A DNA stretch of 64,000 bases from Flavobacterium notoginsengisoli (GCF_014207905.1 NZ_JACHLB010000005.1:310001-374000), one strand, 5' to 3'; positions 50,760 through 60,484 are shown, counted from the stretch's first letter. The notes: generated by a model from the letters alone, not told the origin. Numbers and translations are program-made.

Positions 50760-51011
50760 AAAGAGGTTCTAAGGTTCTGAGATACTGAGATTCTAAGGTT
50801 TTCTTTCATGCATTTATGCGCAATATTGTCATTTCGACGAAGGAGAAATCTTCGCGAGAAGCTCTACAAAGATTGGACTCTCGTTACGGAGTTACTTGCG
50901 AAGATTTCTCGTTCCTCGAAATGACAAACTATATAGAAATGTTATAGTTTAGACTTGAAACCTGAAACCTGAAACCTGAAACCTGAAACCTGAAACCTGA
51001 AACAAATAAAA
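50760..51011. repeat. Host repeats: palindromic unit and heptamer tandem array
   Basis: A GAGGTTCTAAGGTTCTGAG tract (50763-50800) is followed by a 100-base palindromic unit (50827-50926, TGTCATTTCGACGAAGGAG-type ends) and an array of about seven CTGAAAC heptamers (50953-51003). These belong to host intergenic repeat families also seen at 13880, 24850, 44640 and 60490. Confidence 0.8.
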
Positions 51012-51518
51012 CTAAACAACCTTCTCCAAATAAATAAACTCCAAAGGTTCTTCAGAAACCGTAACATGAATTTCGCTTTCAGGAAAAGCTTCTCTTTCGC
51101 CAGTATCAACATAACCATGACGTTTATACCAAGCGATAAGTTCTTCACGAACTGAAATAACCGTCATAATAATGCTGGACAATCCTAAAGATTTAGCATG
51201 ATTTTCGGCTTCAGCCAAAAGCTTTTTCCCGATACCGCTATTTTGAAGTTCCGGCGAAACTGTTAGCATTCCCAAATACAATTGATGCCCTTTTTCAACC
51301 AATAAAACAGAACCGATAATTTTATCATTTTCTGTAAACTTCAGAATAGTGTTTTTCGGATTTTCGAAAATTTCTGTCATTTCTTGTTCGTCAGTTCTTT
51401 TTCCTTCTAGTAAATGTGCTTCGGTTGTCCAGCCTTTTTTAGAAGTTTCGCCTCTGTAAGCTGAGTTTATTAAGGTGGTTAATGCAGGAATGTCTTGTAA
51501 TGTTGCTTTTGTAATCAT
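51012..51518 (-). CDS. GNAT family N-acetyltransferase
   Basis: The 168-residue protein has the GNAT acetyl-CoA motif LYLGMLTVSPELQNSGIGKKLLAEAENHAKSLG followed by IIMTVISVREELIAWYKRHGYVDTGE. The N-terminal ATLQDIPALTTLINSAYRG segment and EEPLEFIYLEKVV tail are typical of small stand-alone enzymes. Substrate unknown. Confidence 0.92.
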   Translation of the reverse strand: MITKATLQDIPALTTLINSAYRGETSKKGWTTEAHLLEGKRTDEQEMTEIFENPKNTILKFTENDKIIGSVLLVEKGHQLYLGMLTVSPELQNSGIGKKLLAEAENHAKSLGLSSIIMTVISVREELIAWYKRHGYVDTGEREAFPESEIHVTVSEEPLEFIYLEKVV

Positions 51519-51559
51519 TATAATGCTGATCTAATTGTATATTCTAAATAATGAATTTT

Positions 51560-51690
51560 CTCCAGATTTAGCTGGGGAGACAAAATTACATTAGAAAATG
51601 GCTTTAGCCTAATCTTTAACTTTTTTGGCTAAAGCCGAGTTTGATTTAAAAATAAACCTCCAGCTAAAACTGGAGGCAATTGATTTTGTA
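51560..51690. repeat. Intergenic host repeat with GGCTTTAGCC/GGCTAAAGCC elements
   Basis: GGCTTTAGCC near 51600, GGCTAAAGCC near 51627 and the hairpin CCTCCAGCTAAAACTGGAGG near 51657 form a cluster of short inverted repeats between the GNAT and S10-type genes. No gene is seen. Confidence 0.6.
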
Positions 51691-51716
51691 TTTGTAAGAA
51701 ACAAAAGAAGTTAGCT

Positions 51717-53249
51717 TTAATATTTTGCAGGTTCATTAGATTTTGGCAACGATTTTTTTATAAATGCTCTAATGTCTTCGTTTGCAGTTTCTAAGTCGGC
51801 TTTTCTCAAATACATCATATGACCGCTTCTGTAACCTTTCCATGACATTCTATCGTTAAGTTTTCCACTCGGATCCATTTGCCATAAGTCATATTTCGCA
51901 TTAAAGTAATCGCAAGCACCATCATAATATCCAGATTGCACCATTACATGTAAATATGGATTTTGTGCCATAGCTTGTCTTAGATTTTCGCCTGTTTTAT
52001 CATTAGATCTGTCCCACGGATGTACAGAACCAAACATATTGTATTTAAAATCAGTTTTGTAATTCAAATTATTACGCAGATACATATTGATAGAAGGTGT
52101 AAACGAATGTAGCCAAGAAGTAAGTTCGGCATTAAAATCTGGACTGTCACCAGAATCCTTGCGATCAATACCTTTGTATCTTGAATCTAATCTTCCTACT
52201 GTATAGCTTTTATCTCTCAATAATTCTTTCCAAAAATAATCATAAGGAACGTCTAGATTGTTCTGTAAAATAACTTTTTCCGAAATACCAGAATAGCGTG
52301 CCATTTTAGCCGCAATTTCTTTTCTCGGTTGTTCTTCCAAAGATCCTCCTTTACTCAAGGCAGGTAGAAGTTCGTTTATGGTAAAATTCTCAACTTCAGG
52401 CAACATATCGGTTAAATCTTTGTTTTGAAGTTCAGGAGTAAGCATTTTATGATACCAAGCAGTAGCAGCAAAATAAGGCAGTTTAAGCGCAGCATTAGAA
52501 GCTACTCCACGAGTTATTCCTAAATCGGTAGGAGATACTAAAATTACTCCGTTAAGATACATCCACTGATTGTTTTGAAGTTGAAGCGCCAATCCTGAAA
52601 CTCTAGTTGTACCGTAACTTTCTCCAATTAGATATTTAGGTGAAGCCCAACGATTAGATCTAGTTACAAAACCATTAATCCAATCGGCTAAATATTTAAT
52701 GTCGGCATTTACGCCGAAAAATTTTGAAGCAGGTATATCTTTGTTTGTAGCTCTCGAGTAAGCGGTATTAACAGGATTTACAAAAACAATATCGGCAATA
52801 TCTAAAATAGAATAAGGATTTTCTTTTATTCCGTAAGGCTGCAAAGGATAACCTTCCTCATCGATATTTAATAAACTCGGACCCGTATAAGCAATCTCCA
52901 TCCAAACTGAAGCAGAACCAGGACCACCATTAAATGAAATAACTAACGGACGTGAATCTCTATCTTTTACATCAGAACGCTCGTAGTAGGTATAGAATAA
53001 TCCAGCAATTGCTTTTCCGTCTTCATCCCAAACTGGCATAGTGCCGGCAGTTGCTTTATACGAAACCTTTTGACCTTTTATTGTCGTTGTATGATTGGTT
53101 ACGACTTGTGAATCTGGATTAAAAGTAAGATTAGAAGGTGAGTTTTCTTCTTTAGCAGGAGGTGTTTTCGGTTTTGAATCTGGTTTTGATTCTTGAGCGT
53201 AGGCATTTAAAATTCCGACTAAAAGAAATGAAAGTACTGATTTTTTCAT
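51717..53249 (-). CDS. Secreted S10-type serine carboxypeptidase-like protein
   Basis: The 510-residue protein has a signal peptide (FLLVGILNAYAQ) and an alpha/beta hydrolase fold of the S10 type: VISFNGGPGSASVWMEIAYTGP (oxyanion region), the nucleophile in YLIGESYGTTRVSG, and a C-terminal VQSGYYDGACDYFNAKYDLW (Asp) and YRSGHMMYL (His). It likely removes C-terminal residues from peptides in the periplasm or outside the cell. Confidence 0.9.
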   Translation of the reverse strand: MKKSVLSFLLVGILNAYAQESKPDSKPKTPPAKEENSPSNLTFNPDSQVVTNHTTTIKGQKVSYKATAGTMPVWDEDGKAIAGLFYTYYERSDVKDRDSRPLVISFNGGPGSASVWMEIAYTGPSLLNIDEEGYPLQPYGIKENPYSILDIADIVFVNPVNTAYSRATNKDIPASKFFGVNADIKYLADWINGFVTRSNRWASPKYLIGESYGTTRVSGLALQLQNNQWMYLNGVILVSPTDLGITRGVASNAALKLPYFAATAWYHKMLTPELQNKDLTDMLPEVENFTINELLPALSKGGSLEEQPRKEIAAKMARYSGISEKVILQNNLDVPYDYFWKELLRDKSYTVGRLDSRYKGIDRKDSGDSPDFNAELTSWLHSFTPSINMYLRNNLNYKTDFKYNMFGSVHPWDRSNDKTGENLRQAMAQNPYLHVMVQSGYYDGACDYFNAKYDLWQMDPSGKLNDRMSWKGYRSGHMMYLRKADLETANEDIRAFIKKSLPKSNEPAKY

Positions 53250-53445
53250 AAAATTTTGGGGTATTATTATTTTGATTTTCTGAATTTGGGATTGGTAATT
53301 AAAGTTTTTAAAGATATAAAAAAATAAGAAGAGATGATTTTTTAGTCTTTTATTGTGAATTAGGATAAAGATTTGTTTTTCTAAGAAAAAGAAAATATTT
53401 AAAGAAAATTCTTGAAATTTGTATAAATCAGAAAATCAATAAAGT

Positions 53446-54219
53446 ATGAGCAGAATACATTTGTTTGAGTTTGAAGATCAGCAATGGCTTCCAGAATTTA
53501 TTAGAAATTACATGACCGATTTTTTGCAGTTTCTTTCTAATAAAACTGCTATGTACAGAGGAATTGTTCCTGTAATTGAAAAAGCTTTAAAAGAAAGCCA
53601 AACCAATCAAATTATAGATTTGGCTTCGGGCGGAGGAGGCGGATTGATTTGGCTCAACGCCGAATTACGAAAAAACAACCCCGATTTAAAAATCCTATTG
53701 ACGGATTATTATCCTAACATTCCCGCATTTGAACATACGCAAAAACAAGCTGACAATTTCGATTTTGTAAAAACTTCAGTCGATGCCAGAAACGTTCCTG
53801 AAAACTTAAAAGGACTTCGAACGCAGTTTTTATCTTTTCATCATTTTAAACCAAAAGACGCACAGCAGATTTTGCAGAATGCAATTGACACAAACAGTTC
53901 GATTGCGATTTTTGAAGGGCAGGAGAGAAGCGTTCCAAGTATTGTGGCGATGCTACTTTCGCCAATTTCTGTTTTACTGACAACGCCTTTTATTCGTCCA
54001 TTTAAAATTGGCAGAATTATTTTTACTTATCTAATTCCAATTGTACCGATTTTGGTTTTGTGGGATGGCGTGGTTTCGTCTTTAAGAACGTATTCTGTCG
54101 AAGAAATGAACGAATTGATTTCTAAATTAGAGAATAAAGAAAGTTATAATTGGGAAGTTGGAAAAGTAAAATCTGGACCGGCTAAGATTTTGTATTTGCT
54201 GGGGATAAAGAAGAATTAA
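53446..54219 (+). CDS. Methyltransferase-like protein with C-terminal membrane segment
   Basis: The 257-residue protein has a SAM-binding-like motif IIDLASGGGGGLIWLNAEL followed by ILLTDYYPN and FLSFHHFK, in the order of a class I methyltransferase. A hydrophobic hairpin at about residues 165-205 (IVAMLLSPISVLLTTPF, IIFTYLIPIVPILVLW) suggests membrane association, unusual for the family. Substrate unknown. Confidence 0.7.
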   Translation: MSRIHLFEFEDQQWLPEFIRNYMTDFLQFLSNKTAMYRGIVPVIEKALKESQTNQIIDLASGGGGGLIWLNAELRKNNPDLKILLTDYYPNIPAFEHTQKQADNFDFVKTSVDARNVPENLKGLRTQFLSFHHFKPKDAQQILQNAIDTNSSIAIFEGQERSVPSIVAMLLSPISVLLTTPFIRPFKIGRIIFTYLIPIVPILVLWDGVVSSLRTYSVEEMNELISKLENKESYNWEVGKVKSGPAKILYLLGIKKN

Positions 54220-54449
54220 TTATTTTTCTGTGATTCAATCAAATCTAAACGATTTTGTATTCGTTCAAGAATGTCTAAATCATTGTCACCATGAATATCT
54301 CTTATATTGTAATTTGGATTTCTGGGATCAGCAGTTTTCTGAAATTCATTAATGCTTAGATTAAAAAGTGCCTGACCAAATCTCTGACTTGGATTTTCTT
54401 CTAAATATGATGCTAAAAGCTCGAGGATAATTTTATGTTCTTGTTTCAT
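54216..54449 (-). CDS. Small acidic protein of unknown function
   Basis: The 77-residue protein is mostly helical (HKIILELLASYLEENPSQRFGQALFNLSINEFQ) with an NPNYNIRDIHGD turn. I recognise the general pattern from short flavobacterial proteins but cannot name a family. It overlaps the upstream gene by 17 bases and the convergent methyltransferase-like gene by four. Confidence 0.6.
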   Translation of the reverse strand: MKQEHKIILELLASYLEENPSQRFGQALFNLSINEFQKTADPRNPNYNIRDIHGDNDLDILERIQNRLDLIESQKNN

Positions 54450-54957
54450 CTGAATTATTTTTACTTAAATCTTCAAAAAATTGTATAGGATCAATTAAAA
54501 AATTTGTTGCATTCGAAGCTTTAATACTTTTGAAAATATCTTCTAAATTTGGTTTGAAAATTTCTCCTTTTAAGTCGATTAATACAAAATTATGCTTTTT
54601 GCAAAGATTTAAAATGGCTTGTAAAACTTCTGTAATATTCGAAGATTTTCTCAAATCAATTCGAAATTGAAATTCTTTAATTGAAGTTTTATCATCATTT
54701 AAAACAATAGTCGCATCATTATCTTCATCATCTTTCATATTTCCTTTCCAACTTAGGAAAGTATCATCATCCCATTTGGAATTTGGAATAATTTGATCTA
54801 GTTCGGCAATAATAGAAGGAATATCACCATTAAAGCTTTTCCAAAACGAATCTGTCTTTGGTAAATATTTTGTTTTGTTATTTTTAAAAATACATTGATA
54901 ATTATCGTCAATTGAATCTTCAGGAACTACGATTAAAAGATATTGCCAAACTGCCAT
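54433..54957 (-). CDS. Unrecognised protein, coupled to the preceding small gene
   Basis: The 174-residue protein is rich in Asp, Asn and Lys, with a WQYLLIVVPE start, a central DDETFLSWKGN-type segment and a helix LQAILNLCKKHNFVLIDLKGEIF. No catalytic motif is seen. The pattern fits cytosolic immunity-like or unknown proteins common in accessory regions. It overlaps the next gene, implying joint expression. Confidence 0.6.
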   Translation of the reverse strand: MAVWQYLLIVVPEDSIDDNYQCIFKNNKTKYLPKTDSFWKSFNGDIPSIIAELDQIIPNSKWDDDTFLSWKGNMKDDEDNDATIVLNDDKTSIKEFQFRIDLRKSSNITEVLQAILNLCKKHNFVLIDLKGEIFKPNLEDIFKSIKASNATNFLIDPIQFFEDLSKNNSDETRT

Positions 54958-55031
54958 TTAGTAATGATATTGAAATTAAATAAGTAATCAAAAATATTCG
55001 TCGTGTATTAATACTCGTTATGAGAAAATAA

Positions 55032-56048
55032 TTATTTATAAAATTCGTAAAAATTTTTTAGACTATAACTCGTATCAATTTCTCGGGTATTCTTGATTAT
55101 TTTCACTGGAATTTCAAATTTATCTAATAAATAATCTTCGACCCCGTAATAAGAACTGTCTGCTCCTTGATACTTGTATTTTATAAGGGTGTTATTTAAA
55201 AATTCTTTCCTTGAAATTTCAATTTTATTTTCTTTTTTAATTATGATCTTATTTGAATTTTTATAGAAGTATTCAGTGCTCCTTGAAGTATCTTTATCTT
55301 TGTTTAAGCAGTATGTTTTCTTTAAGTTGTTAAAATTGTTGTACACAAAATATTTAGTATTTGTGTCCCATTTTTTATTTTTTGCATAATATTCTATTTT
55401 TTGAATTTTATTCTTTTCATTTAAAATGTACAATATATATGATCCATCATCCTGAATATTATTTGGATTAAAATATTCTTTAATTTCATTTTTAGAAAAC
55501 TCCCTTTTAATCGTATAGTTTGGTCTTTTTTTACTTTCGCTTTCTATTTTTTTTATGAATTTAATGCAGGCTTGATAACTCTTAATTTCTTTTATGAGCA
55601 AATGAGGATTATTATTATAACCTTTTAAATATCCAAGTAAAAAAGATTTTAGCTCCCTAATATTATCGCCACTGTAAGCGTATTCGAAAACTTCATATTC
55701 AGTATTTGAATGTAAATAATAAGTTTTTACAAGTTTACCTTCATTATAGACATTTGCTTCTATCATATAAATAAATTTGCCATTCCAATTCTCATCTACA
55801 AATTGTTTGTAGTACTTGAAGATTAGATTTTTGTTTTTATCAAATTCAAGAATATTTAGAGTGTCTCGATTTTGAATTTGATAGAATTTTTTGATTTTGT
55901 CGGGGAATTTATTTTCTGAAAGCATTAGATTAAATGGCATTTCGGAAGAAGAAGGTAAAGTGTTTTCTAAAAGTGGTGGTAAGTCGATTTTTTCTTTATT
56001 GCAAGAAAAGAATAAGCCAAAAATAAAAAGAAAAATTATTTTTTTCAT
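55032..56048 (-). CDS. Unrecognised lipoprotein
   Basis: The 338-residue protein has a lipoprotein signal peptide (MKKIIFLFIFGLFFSC, Cys16), then a long beta-rich body with Tyr/Asn/Lys-rich strands (KYYKQFVDENWNGKFIYMIEANVYNEGKLVKTYYLH). Its repeat-like pattern is reminiscent of MORN/YD-type or RHS-core-like strands, without a clear family. It is followed by an intergenic repeat on its upstream side. Confidence 0.65.
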   Translation of the reverse strand: MKKIIFLFIFGLFFSCNKEKIDLPPLLENTLPSSSEMPFNLMLSENKFPDKIKKFYQIQNRDTLNILEFDKNKNLIFKYYKQFVDENWNGKFIYMIEANVYNEGKLVKTYYLHSNTEYEVFEYAYSGDNIRELKSFLLGYLKGYNNNPHLLIKEIKSYQACIKFIKKIESESKKRPNYTIKREFSKNEIKEYFNPNNIQDDGSYILYILNEKNKIQKIEYYAKNKKWDTNTKYFVYNNFNNLKKTYCLNKDKDTSRSTEYFYKNSNKIIIKKENKIEISRKEFLNNTLIKYKYQGADSSYYGVEDYLLDKFEIPVKIIKNTREIDTSYSLKNFYEFYK

Positions 56049-56073
56049 TTGGATTGAAAATTATTAGAAACTC

Positions 56074-56208
56074 GATAGCGCGGATTTGTAATACCTGCCC
56101 ACAAAGATCGGATAGCTGTCTATATAAAACATTAATTTGTGTAATTTTCGTTTAATGATTTGTTTTGTGTCTCACTGTTGCGTGCACGGATTGCAAATCC
56201 GCGCTATC
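56074..56208. repeat. 135-bp inverted-repeat unit beside the AAA ATPase gene
   Basis: GATAGCGCGGATTTG (56074-56088) and its exact reverse complement (56194-56208) bound a unit that also contains GTGCACGGATTGCAAATCC-type inner repeats. It lies between the lipoprotein gene and the AAA ATPase stop. It looks like a small non-autonomous or REP-like element. Confidence 0.7.
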
Positions 56209-56213
56209 GGGTG

Positions 56214-58061
56214 TCATTCTTTAGTTATACATTTAGAAATATTATTAAATATATGCCTAAAATTTTCCCAGCTATCCTCACATATTTTTATTTGCTCATT
56301 AAATACTGCCTGCGCAAAACCTTCTTTTGAAAGTGCTATGTTTTCTCCATTATTGTTATAAACTCCTGATTCAATAATAACTCTTTTTCCTGCTTTGTTT
56401 ATATTGGAATTATCTCCTCCAATATTTAAAGCTGAATCTAAAATGTGTCTTTTGGTTTTATCATTAAATTCCTCTCCAATAAACAATCGTCTACCACTTA
56501 TGTAAGTTTTAATTTCCTCATTGTTGAATAAAAATTCTGTAGAAATACCATCAGGTTCAATCTTAAATGAATACACATTTTTTTGTTCAACATTTACTAA
56601 TTGTGTATTTGTATCAGAATCAAAAATTCCTATTCTAATTTGCAAATTATAACTTCCTAAATTTCTAACTTCAACTAAAGAACTTAAATGATTTTTAAGT
56701 TTTGAATCACTTAATTCGTTTATTTCTGACGTTCCACAAATTTTTTCATTGAAATCGTTCTCTGAGCCAAAACGATAAAAATATTTTTCGATTATTTCTG
56801 TGAATTCACTTTTGCTATGAAAGTATTGTAAAGCTTTTAAAATATATTTCCAATCAGTTTTGCCTTCTGTAATTATGAGAATATCTTCATTAGATTCAAT
56901 TTTTGTTTCTAATTCTTTAATACGTTCTGCTTGATTGTCAATCTTATCATAAAATAGTTTATTAACTTTTCTTAATTCAGAATAATCTTCTTTATTAGAT
57001 TGTAAAATTCTGGGTGAATTACCATCAGTTCTAAAAACCTCATAAAAAGAGGCGTATTCTGGTGCTAAAGATATTGTGGCAGGAGAATGTGTCGTTAAAA
57101 TCACAGGAATTCCTTTAGAAATATAATATTTTTCAATTACTGTAAAAAAACTTTCAATTAAAGAAGGATTTAAAACAGCATCAAATTCGTCTAGAAGTAA
57201 TAATTTGTTCGGTTCAATGTCATTTTTTTGTAAAGAAGTAAAGCATAACGATATTATAGTTTTTTCTCCATCTGATAAATCTTTCAAGGGACGACCTTCT
57301 GTTTCAATAATTTTTCCATTTGAATCAATTTGAAAAAGTAGAGGAGTTTCTATGAGTTCAGCAAATTGTACTTCATAATTATCTTTAAAACGATAATTCA
57401 GCTTTAATGTCTCAAATAATTGATTTAATTCTGTCCATGGTGCTAGGCCTATTGATGATGGATCAAAAGCAGGTCCATCTACTTTTCCAGCATTTTGTTG
57501 ACCGTCAGCTATTTCTGTAGCATGGATATAAAATAGATTTCCAATAAAATCAGTAAATTGATCATCAGTTTTCCAAATAAATTTATTATCTCTAATTGTT
57601 TTTTTGAATACATCTTCAGTAATGTCTTTATTATGAGGGCTGTATAATGCGCCAAGTAATTTGATAACCTGATCGCAAGAATCTTTATACTGCGGGTTAA
57701 AAGTAGAAGAGGAAGCTAATCCATAATTTTTATAATAATTATATGCTTGATCCACTGAAGAATTAATAAGGGCAGAGGATGATTTTATAACTTCAGGAAG
57801 GTTAATATTATCTTTAAATGATTTAAACTCGATATTTTGATAATTTATGGAAACTCCATCAACAGTAACTTTATGTGAAATTTCATTTTTGCGACCAGTA
57901 TTGGGATCGATATTTCCTTTTCCATAAATTATATTCATGATTTGAGATTTCCCAGAACCATTTATTCCTGATAAAATTATTAAATCTCCTTCTAGCTCAG
58001 TTTCAAAGTCTTTGTCAAAAGATTTAAATTTTTCATTTAGTTTAAAGTAGATTTTTTTCAT
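56214..58061 (-). CDS. AAA-type ATPase with C-terminal TOPRIM-like domain (OLD-like)
   Basis: From MKKIYFKLNEKF the protein is 615 residues. An ABC/SMC-like ATPase has the Walker A region LIILSGINGSGKSQIMN, the signature LKDLSDGEKTIISLCF and Walker B KLLLLDEFDAVLNPSLIESF, followed by VILTTHSPATISLAPEYASFYEV. After residue 400 the segment DILIITEGKTDWKYILKAL and IRIGIFDSDTN resemble the TOPRIM glutamate and DxD motifs of OLD-family nucleases. Such proteins can act in DNA repair or as phage-defence effectors. No GajB-like helicase is adjacent. A TTG 11 codons earlier is not a likely start. Confidence 0.78.
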   Translation of the reverse strand: MKKIYFKLNEKFKSFDKDFETELEGDLIILSGINGSGKSQIMNIIYGKGNIDPNTGRKNEISHKVTVDGVSINYQNIEFKSFKDNINLPEVIKSSSALINSSVDQAYNYYKNYGLASSSTFNPQYKDSCDQVIKLLGALYSPHNKDITEDVFKKTIRDNKFIWKTDDQFTDFIGNLFYIHATEIADGQQNAGKVDGPAFDPSSIGLAPWTELNQLFETLKLNYRFKDNYEVQFAELIETPLLFQIDSNGKIIETEGRPLKDLSDGEKTIISLCFTSLQKNDIEPNKLLLLDEFDAVLNPSLIESFFTVIEKYYISKGIPVILTTHSPATISLAPEYASFYEVFRTDGNSPRILQSNKEDYSELRKVNKLFYDKIDNQAERIKELETKIESNEDILIITEGKTDWKYILKALQYFHSKSEFTEIIEKYFYRFGSENDFNEKICGTSEINELSDSKLKNHLSSLVEVRNLGSYNLQIRIGIFDSDTNTQLVNVEQKNVYSFKIEPDGISTEFLFNNEEIKTYISGRRLFIGEEFNDKTKRHILDSALNIGGDNSNINKAGKRVIIESGVYNNNGENIALSKEGFAQAVFNEQIKICEDSWENFRHIFNNISKCITKE

Positions 58062-58130
58062 TAAATAAGTTTTGGTAATTATTATTTGTTTCAATCAAAC
58101 TTAAGGTTTTTGATTAACTAGAATAAAAAA

Positions 58131-58168
58131 GCCCGAAATTACATTTATTTGTTATTGTAATTTCGGGC
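58131..58168 (-). terminator. Terminator of the threonine operon
   Basis: A perfect 13-base-pair stem GCCCGAAATTACA/TGTAATTTCGGGC with T-rich downstream sequence, placed 11 bases after thrC. Confidence 0.9.
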
Positions 58169-58178
58169 TTGTAAATCT

Positions 58179-59468
58179 TTACCCCAAGAAACTCTTCAAC
58201 TCCTCATAAGTCCCAATCTTCACACTAACTTTCTCCTCATTAATAACACTCTCAATTTGAGCAGGAATAGGAAGTGTAATTCCTAGCGCCGGTTCAACAA
58301 CATCTAAGAATTTAATAGGATGTGCTGTTTCTAAGAAAATACCAATGGCGTTAGGGTGTTTTTCTAGTTCTTTTTTCAAGCCTAAATAACCAACAGCGCC
58401 GTGCGGTTCTGCGATATAACCGTCTGTGTTATAAATGTTTTTTAGAGCAACTAAAGTTTCTTCGTCTGTATAGCTATAAGAAGAAAAGTCTTTTTCGAAA
58501 GCTTTTAAATCGTTGTTGTACAATTCCTGAATTCTAATAAAGTTGCTTGGGTTTCCAACGTCCATGGCGTTAGAGATTGTGGCTTTAGAAGGTTTTGGGT
58601 CGTATTTTCCGTTTTCTAAGAATCTTGGTACCGTGTCGTTTACGTTTGTAGAAGCAACGAAATGCTCAATTGGCAAACCTAATTTCTTTGCCATAATTCC
58701 CGCGCAGATATTTCCGAAGTTTCCGCTTGGACAAGAGAAAACTAAAGGTTTGTTTTGGCTTTTCAATGCTTTGTAAGCAAAGAAGAAATAAAACATTTGC
58801 GGTAACCAACGCGCAATATTAATAGAGTTGGCAGAAGTCAGGTTTTTGTGCGCCAGAGTTTCATCCAAAAATGCTTTTTTCACCATATCCTGACAATCGT
58901 CAAAAACGCCGTCAACTTCCAATGCTTTTATGTTTTGCCCTAAAGTTGTCAATTGTTTTTCCTGAATATCGCTTACTTTTCCAGACGGATATAAAATGAC
59001 AACATCAACGCCGTCAACGCCAAGAAATCCGCTGGCAACAGCTCCGCCTGTATCTCCCGAAGTTGCTACTAAAACGGTGTTTTTAGCGTCTTTTTTGTCT
59101 TTATTGAAATATCCCAGACAACGCGACATAAAACGCGCTCCAACGTCTTTAAACGCCATTGTTGGGCCGTGGAATAATTCTAACGAATAGATTCCGTTTT
59201 CGACTTTCACAACCGGAAAATCAAAAACTAAAGTTTCGGCAATGATTTCTTTTAGTTTTTCTGATGGGATTTCGTCCCCAACAAATTGTTTAATCGCTTC
59301 AAAAGCGATTTCTTCGTGGCTCAAACTTTCGATTTTATCAAAAAAAGAAGGATCAAGTGGTGTAATACTTTCTGGGAAATATAATCCTTTGTCAGTTGCT
59401 AATCCTTGTATAACTGCTTCCTGAAAAGAAACTTTTGGGGCATTATGGTTTAAACTGTAGTATTTCAT
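58179..59468 (-). CDS. thrC: Threonine synthase
   Basis: The 429-residue protein matches the thrC family: KYYSLNHNAPKVSFQEAVIQGLATDKGLYFPE at the start, LFHGPTMAFKDVGARFM with the PLP lysine, ATSGDTGGAVASGFLG, and CPSGNFGNICAGIMAKKLGLP. It converts O-phosphohomoserine to threonine. It is the last gene of the minus-strand thrA-thrB-thrC series, separated from thrB by a 95-base inverted repeat of CTTAGTCCTTAG type. Confidence 0.96.
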   Translation of the reverse strand: MKYYSLNHNAPKVSFQEAVIQGLATDKGLYFPESITPLDPSFFDKIESLSHEEIAFEAIKQFVGDEIPSEKLKEIIAETLVFDFPVVKVENGIYSLELFHGPTMAFKDVGARFMSRCLGYFNKDKKDAKNTVLVATSGDTGGAVASGFLGVDGVDVVILYPSGKVSDIQEKQLTTLGQNIKALEVDGVFDDCQDMVKKAFLDETLAHKNLTSANSINIARWLPQMFYFFFAYKALKSQNKPLVFSCPSGNFGNICAGIMAKKLGLPIEHFVASTNVNDTVPRFLENGKYDPKPSKATISNAMDVGNPSNFIRIQELYNNDLKAFEKDFSSYSYTDEETLVALKNIYNTDGYIAEPHGAVGYLGLKKELEKHPNAIGIFLETAHPIKFLDVVEPALGITLPIPAQIESVINEEKVSVKIGTYEELKSFLG

Positions 59469-59474
59469 TTTTTT

Positions 59475-59558
59475 TTAGTTCTTAGTGATTAGTCCTTAGT
59501 CCTTAGTTACTGGTCTCAGTCTTTTTCGACTAATTACTAAGGACTAGGGACTAAGTAC
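59475..59558. repeat. Inverted host repeat between thrB and thrC
   Basis: ATTAGTCCTTAGTCCTTAG (59488-59506) is mirrored imperfectly by ACTAAGGACTAGGGACTAAG (59537-59556). This places a large hairpin within the operon. Confidence 0.7.
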
Positions 59559-59563
59559 TCTTT

Positions 59564-60484
59564 TTAAATAATTCTTACGCCATCAGGGTTTATCTTCGAA
59601 ACGTGAATTTCATACGGTAAATTCATTTTTTCGTACACGTCGCTCATGGCTTTTGCGATTTTTTCTGCGGTTTCTTTTCCTTTGCTTAAAGCGAAAATCG
59701 ACGGGCCAGAACCTGAAATTCCAGAACCTAAAGCGCCATTTTGATAAGCTGTTTGCTTGATTTGATCAAAACCTGGAATTAAAACGCTTCTTACTGGTTC
59801 AACGATTTCGTCGTGAAGAGATCTTCCAATTAAATCGTAATCTTTAGTGTAAAGACCAGCAACCAATCCGCCTACGTTACCCCATTGCGTGATAGCGCTT
59901 TTTAGAGAAACGTTTTGTTTTAAAACCGAACGGGCATCAGACGTTTTCAATTCAATTTGCGGATGAACAACCGTTGCGTATAATTCTTCTGGACTGTCAA
60001 TTCTGATAATATCCAAAGGCGAATAACTTCTTACCAAAGTAAAAGCGCCTAAAAGGGCAGGAGCAACGTTGTCGGCATGCGCGTTTCCGCTGGCCAATTT
60101 CTCACCCTGCATCGCAAACTGAACTAAATCTTTACGAGAATATGGTCTTCCCAACAATTCATTAATTCCGAAAACCGCTCCGGCAGAACTAGCTGCACTG
60201 CTTCCTATGCCGCTTCCCGCTTTGATGTTTTTATAAATTTCGATTTCGAATCCGAAGTCCAATTCGTCTAAAGTTTCCAACATCGCCAAAGCCGCAACTC
60301 CAGAAACGTTTTTCTCGGTTTCCAAAGGCAAATCAGCACCGACAATTTTAGTGATTCGAACTCCTTTTTGATCGACTTTTCGAACAATCATTTCATCGCC
60401 CGCATTGTCTAAGCAAAGTCCAAGTACGTCAAATCCGCATGAGAGATTGGCGATAGTTGCTGGGCAAAATAGTTTAATTTCCAT
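59564..60484 (-). CDS. thrB: Homoserine kinase
   Basis: The 306-residue GHMP kinase has the start FCPATIANLSCGFDVLGLCLD, the ATP loop IKAGSGIGSSAASSAGAVFG and the C-terminal ALGSGISGSGPSIFALS. It phosphorylates homoserine. It lies between thrA and thrC; the 151 bases separating it from thrA hold GGTTCTAAG-type host repeats in both orientations. Confidence 0.96.
   Translation of the reverse strand: MEIKLFCPATIANLSCGFDVLGLCLDNAGDEMIVRKVDQKGVRITKIVGADLPLETEKNVSGVAALAMLETLDELDFGFEIEIYKNIKAGSGIGSSAASSAGAVFGINELLGRPYSRKDLVQFAMQGEKLASGNAHADNVAPALLGAFTLVRSYSPLDIIRIDSPEELYATVVHPQIELKTSDARSVLKQNVSLKSAITQWGNVGGLVAGLYTKDYDLIGRSLHDEIVEPVRSVLIPGFDQIKQTAYQNGALGSGISGSGPSIFALSKGKETAEKIAKAMSDVYEKMNLPYEIHVSKINPDGVRII

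Noticed and set aside
50953..51003. Tandem CTGAAAC units resembling a short CRISPR-like array
   Set aside because: The heptamers are directly adjacent with no unique spacers, and no cas gene is near; this is a simple tandem repeat of a host family.
56214..58061. Gabija system (GajA)
   Set aside because: No UvrD-like GajB helicase is next to the ATPase; only a general OLD-like label is supported.
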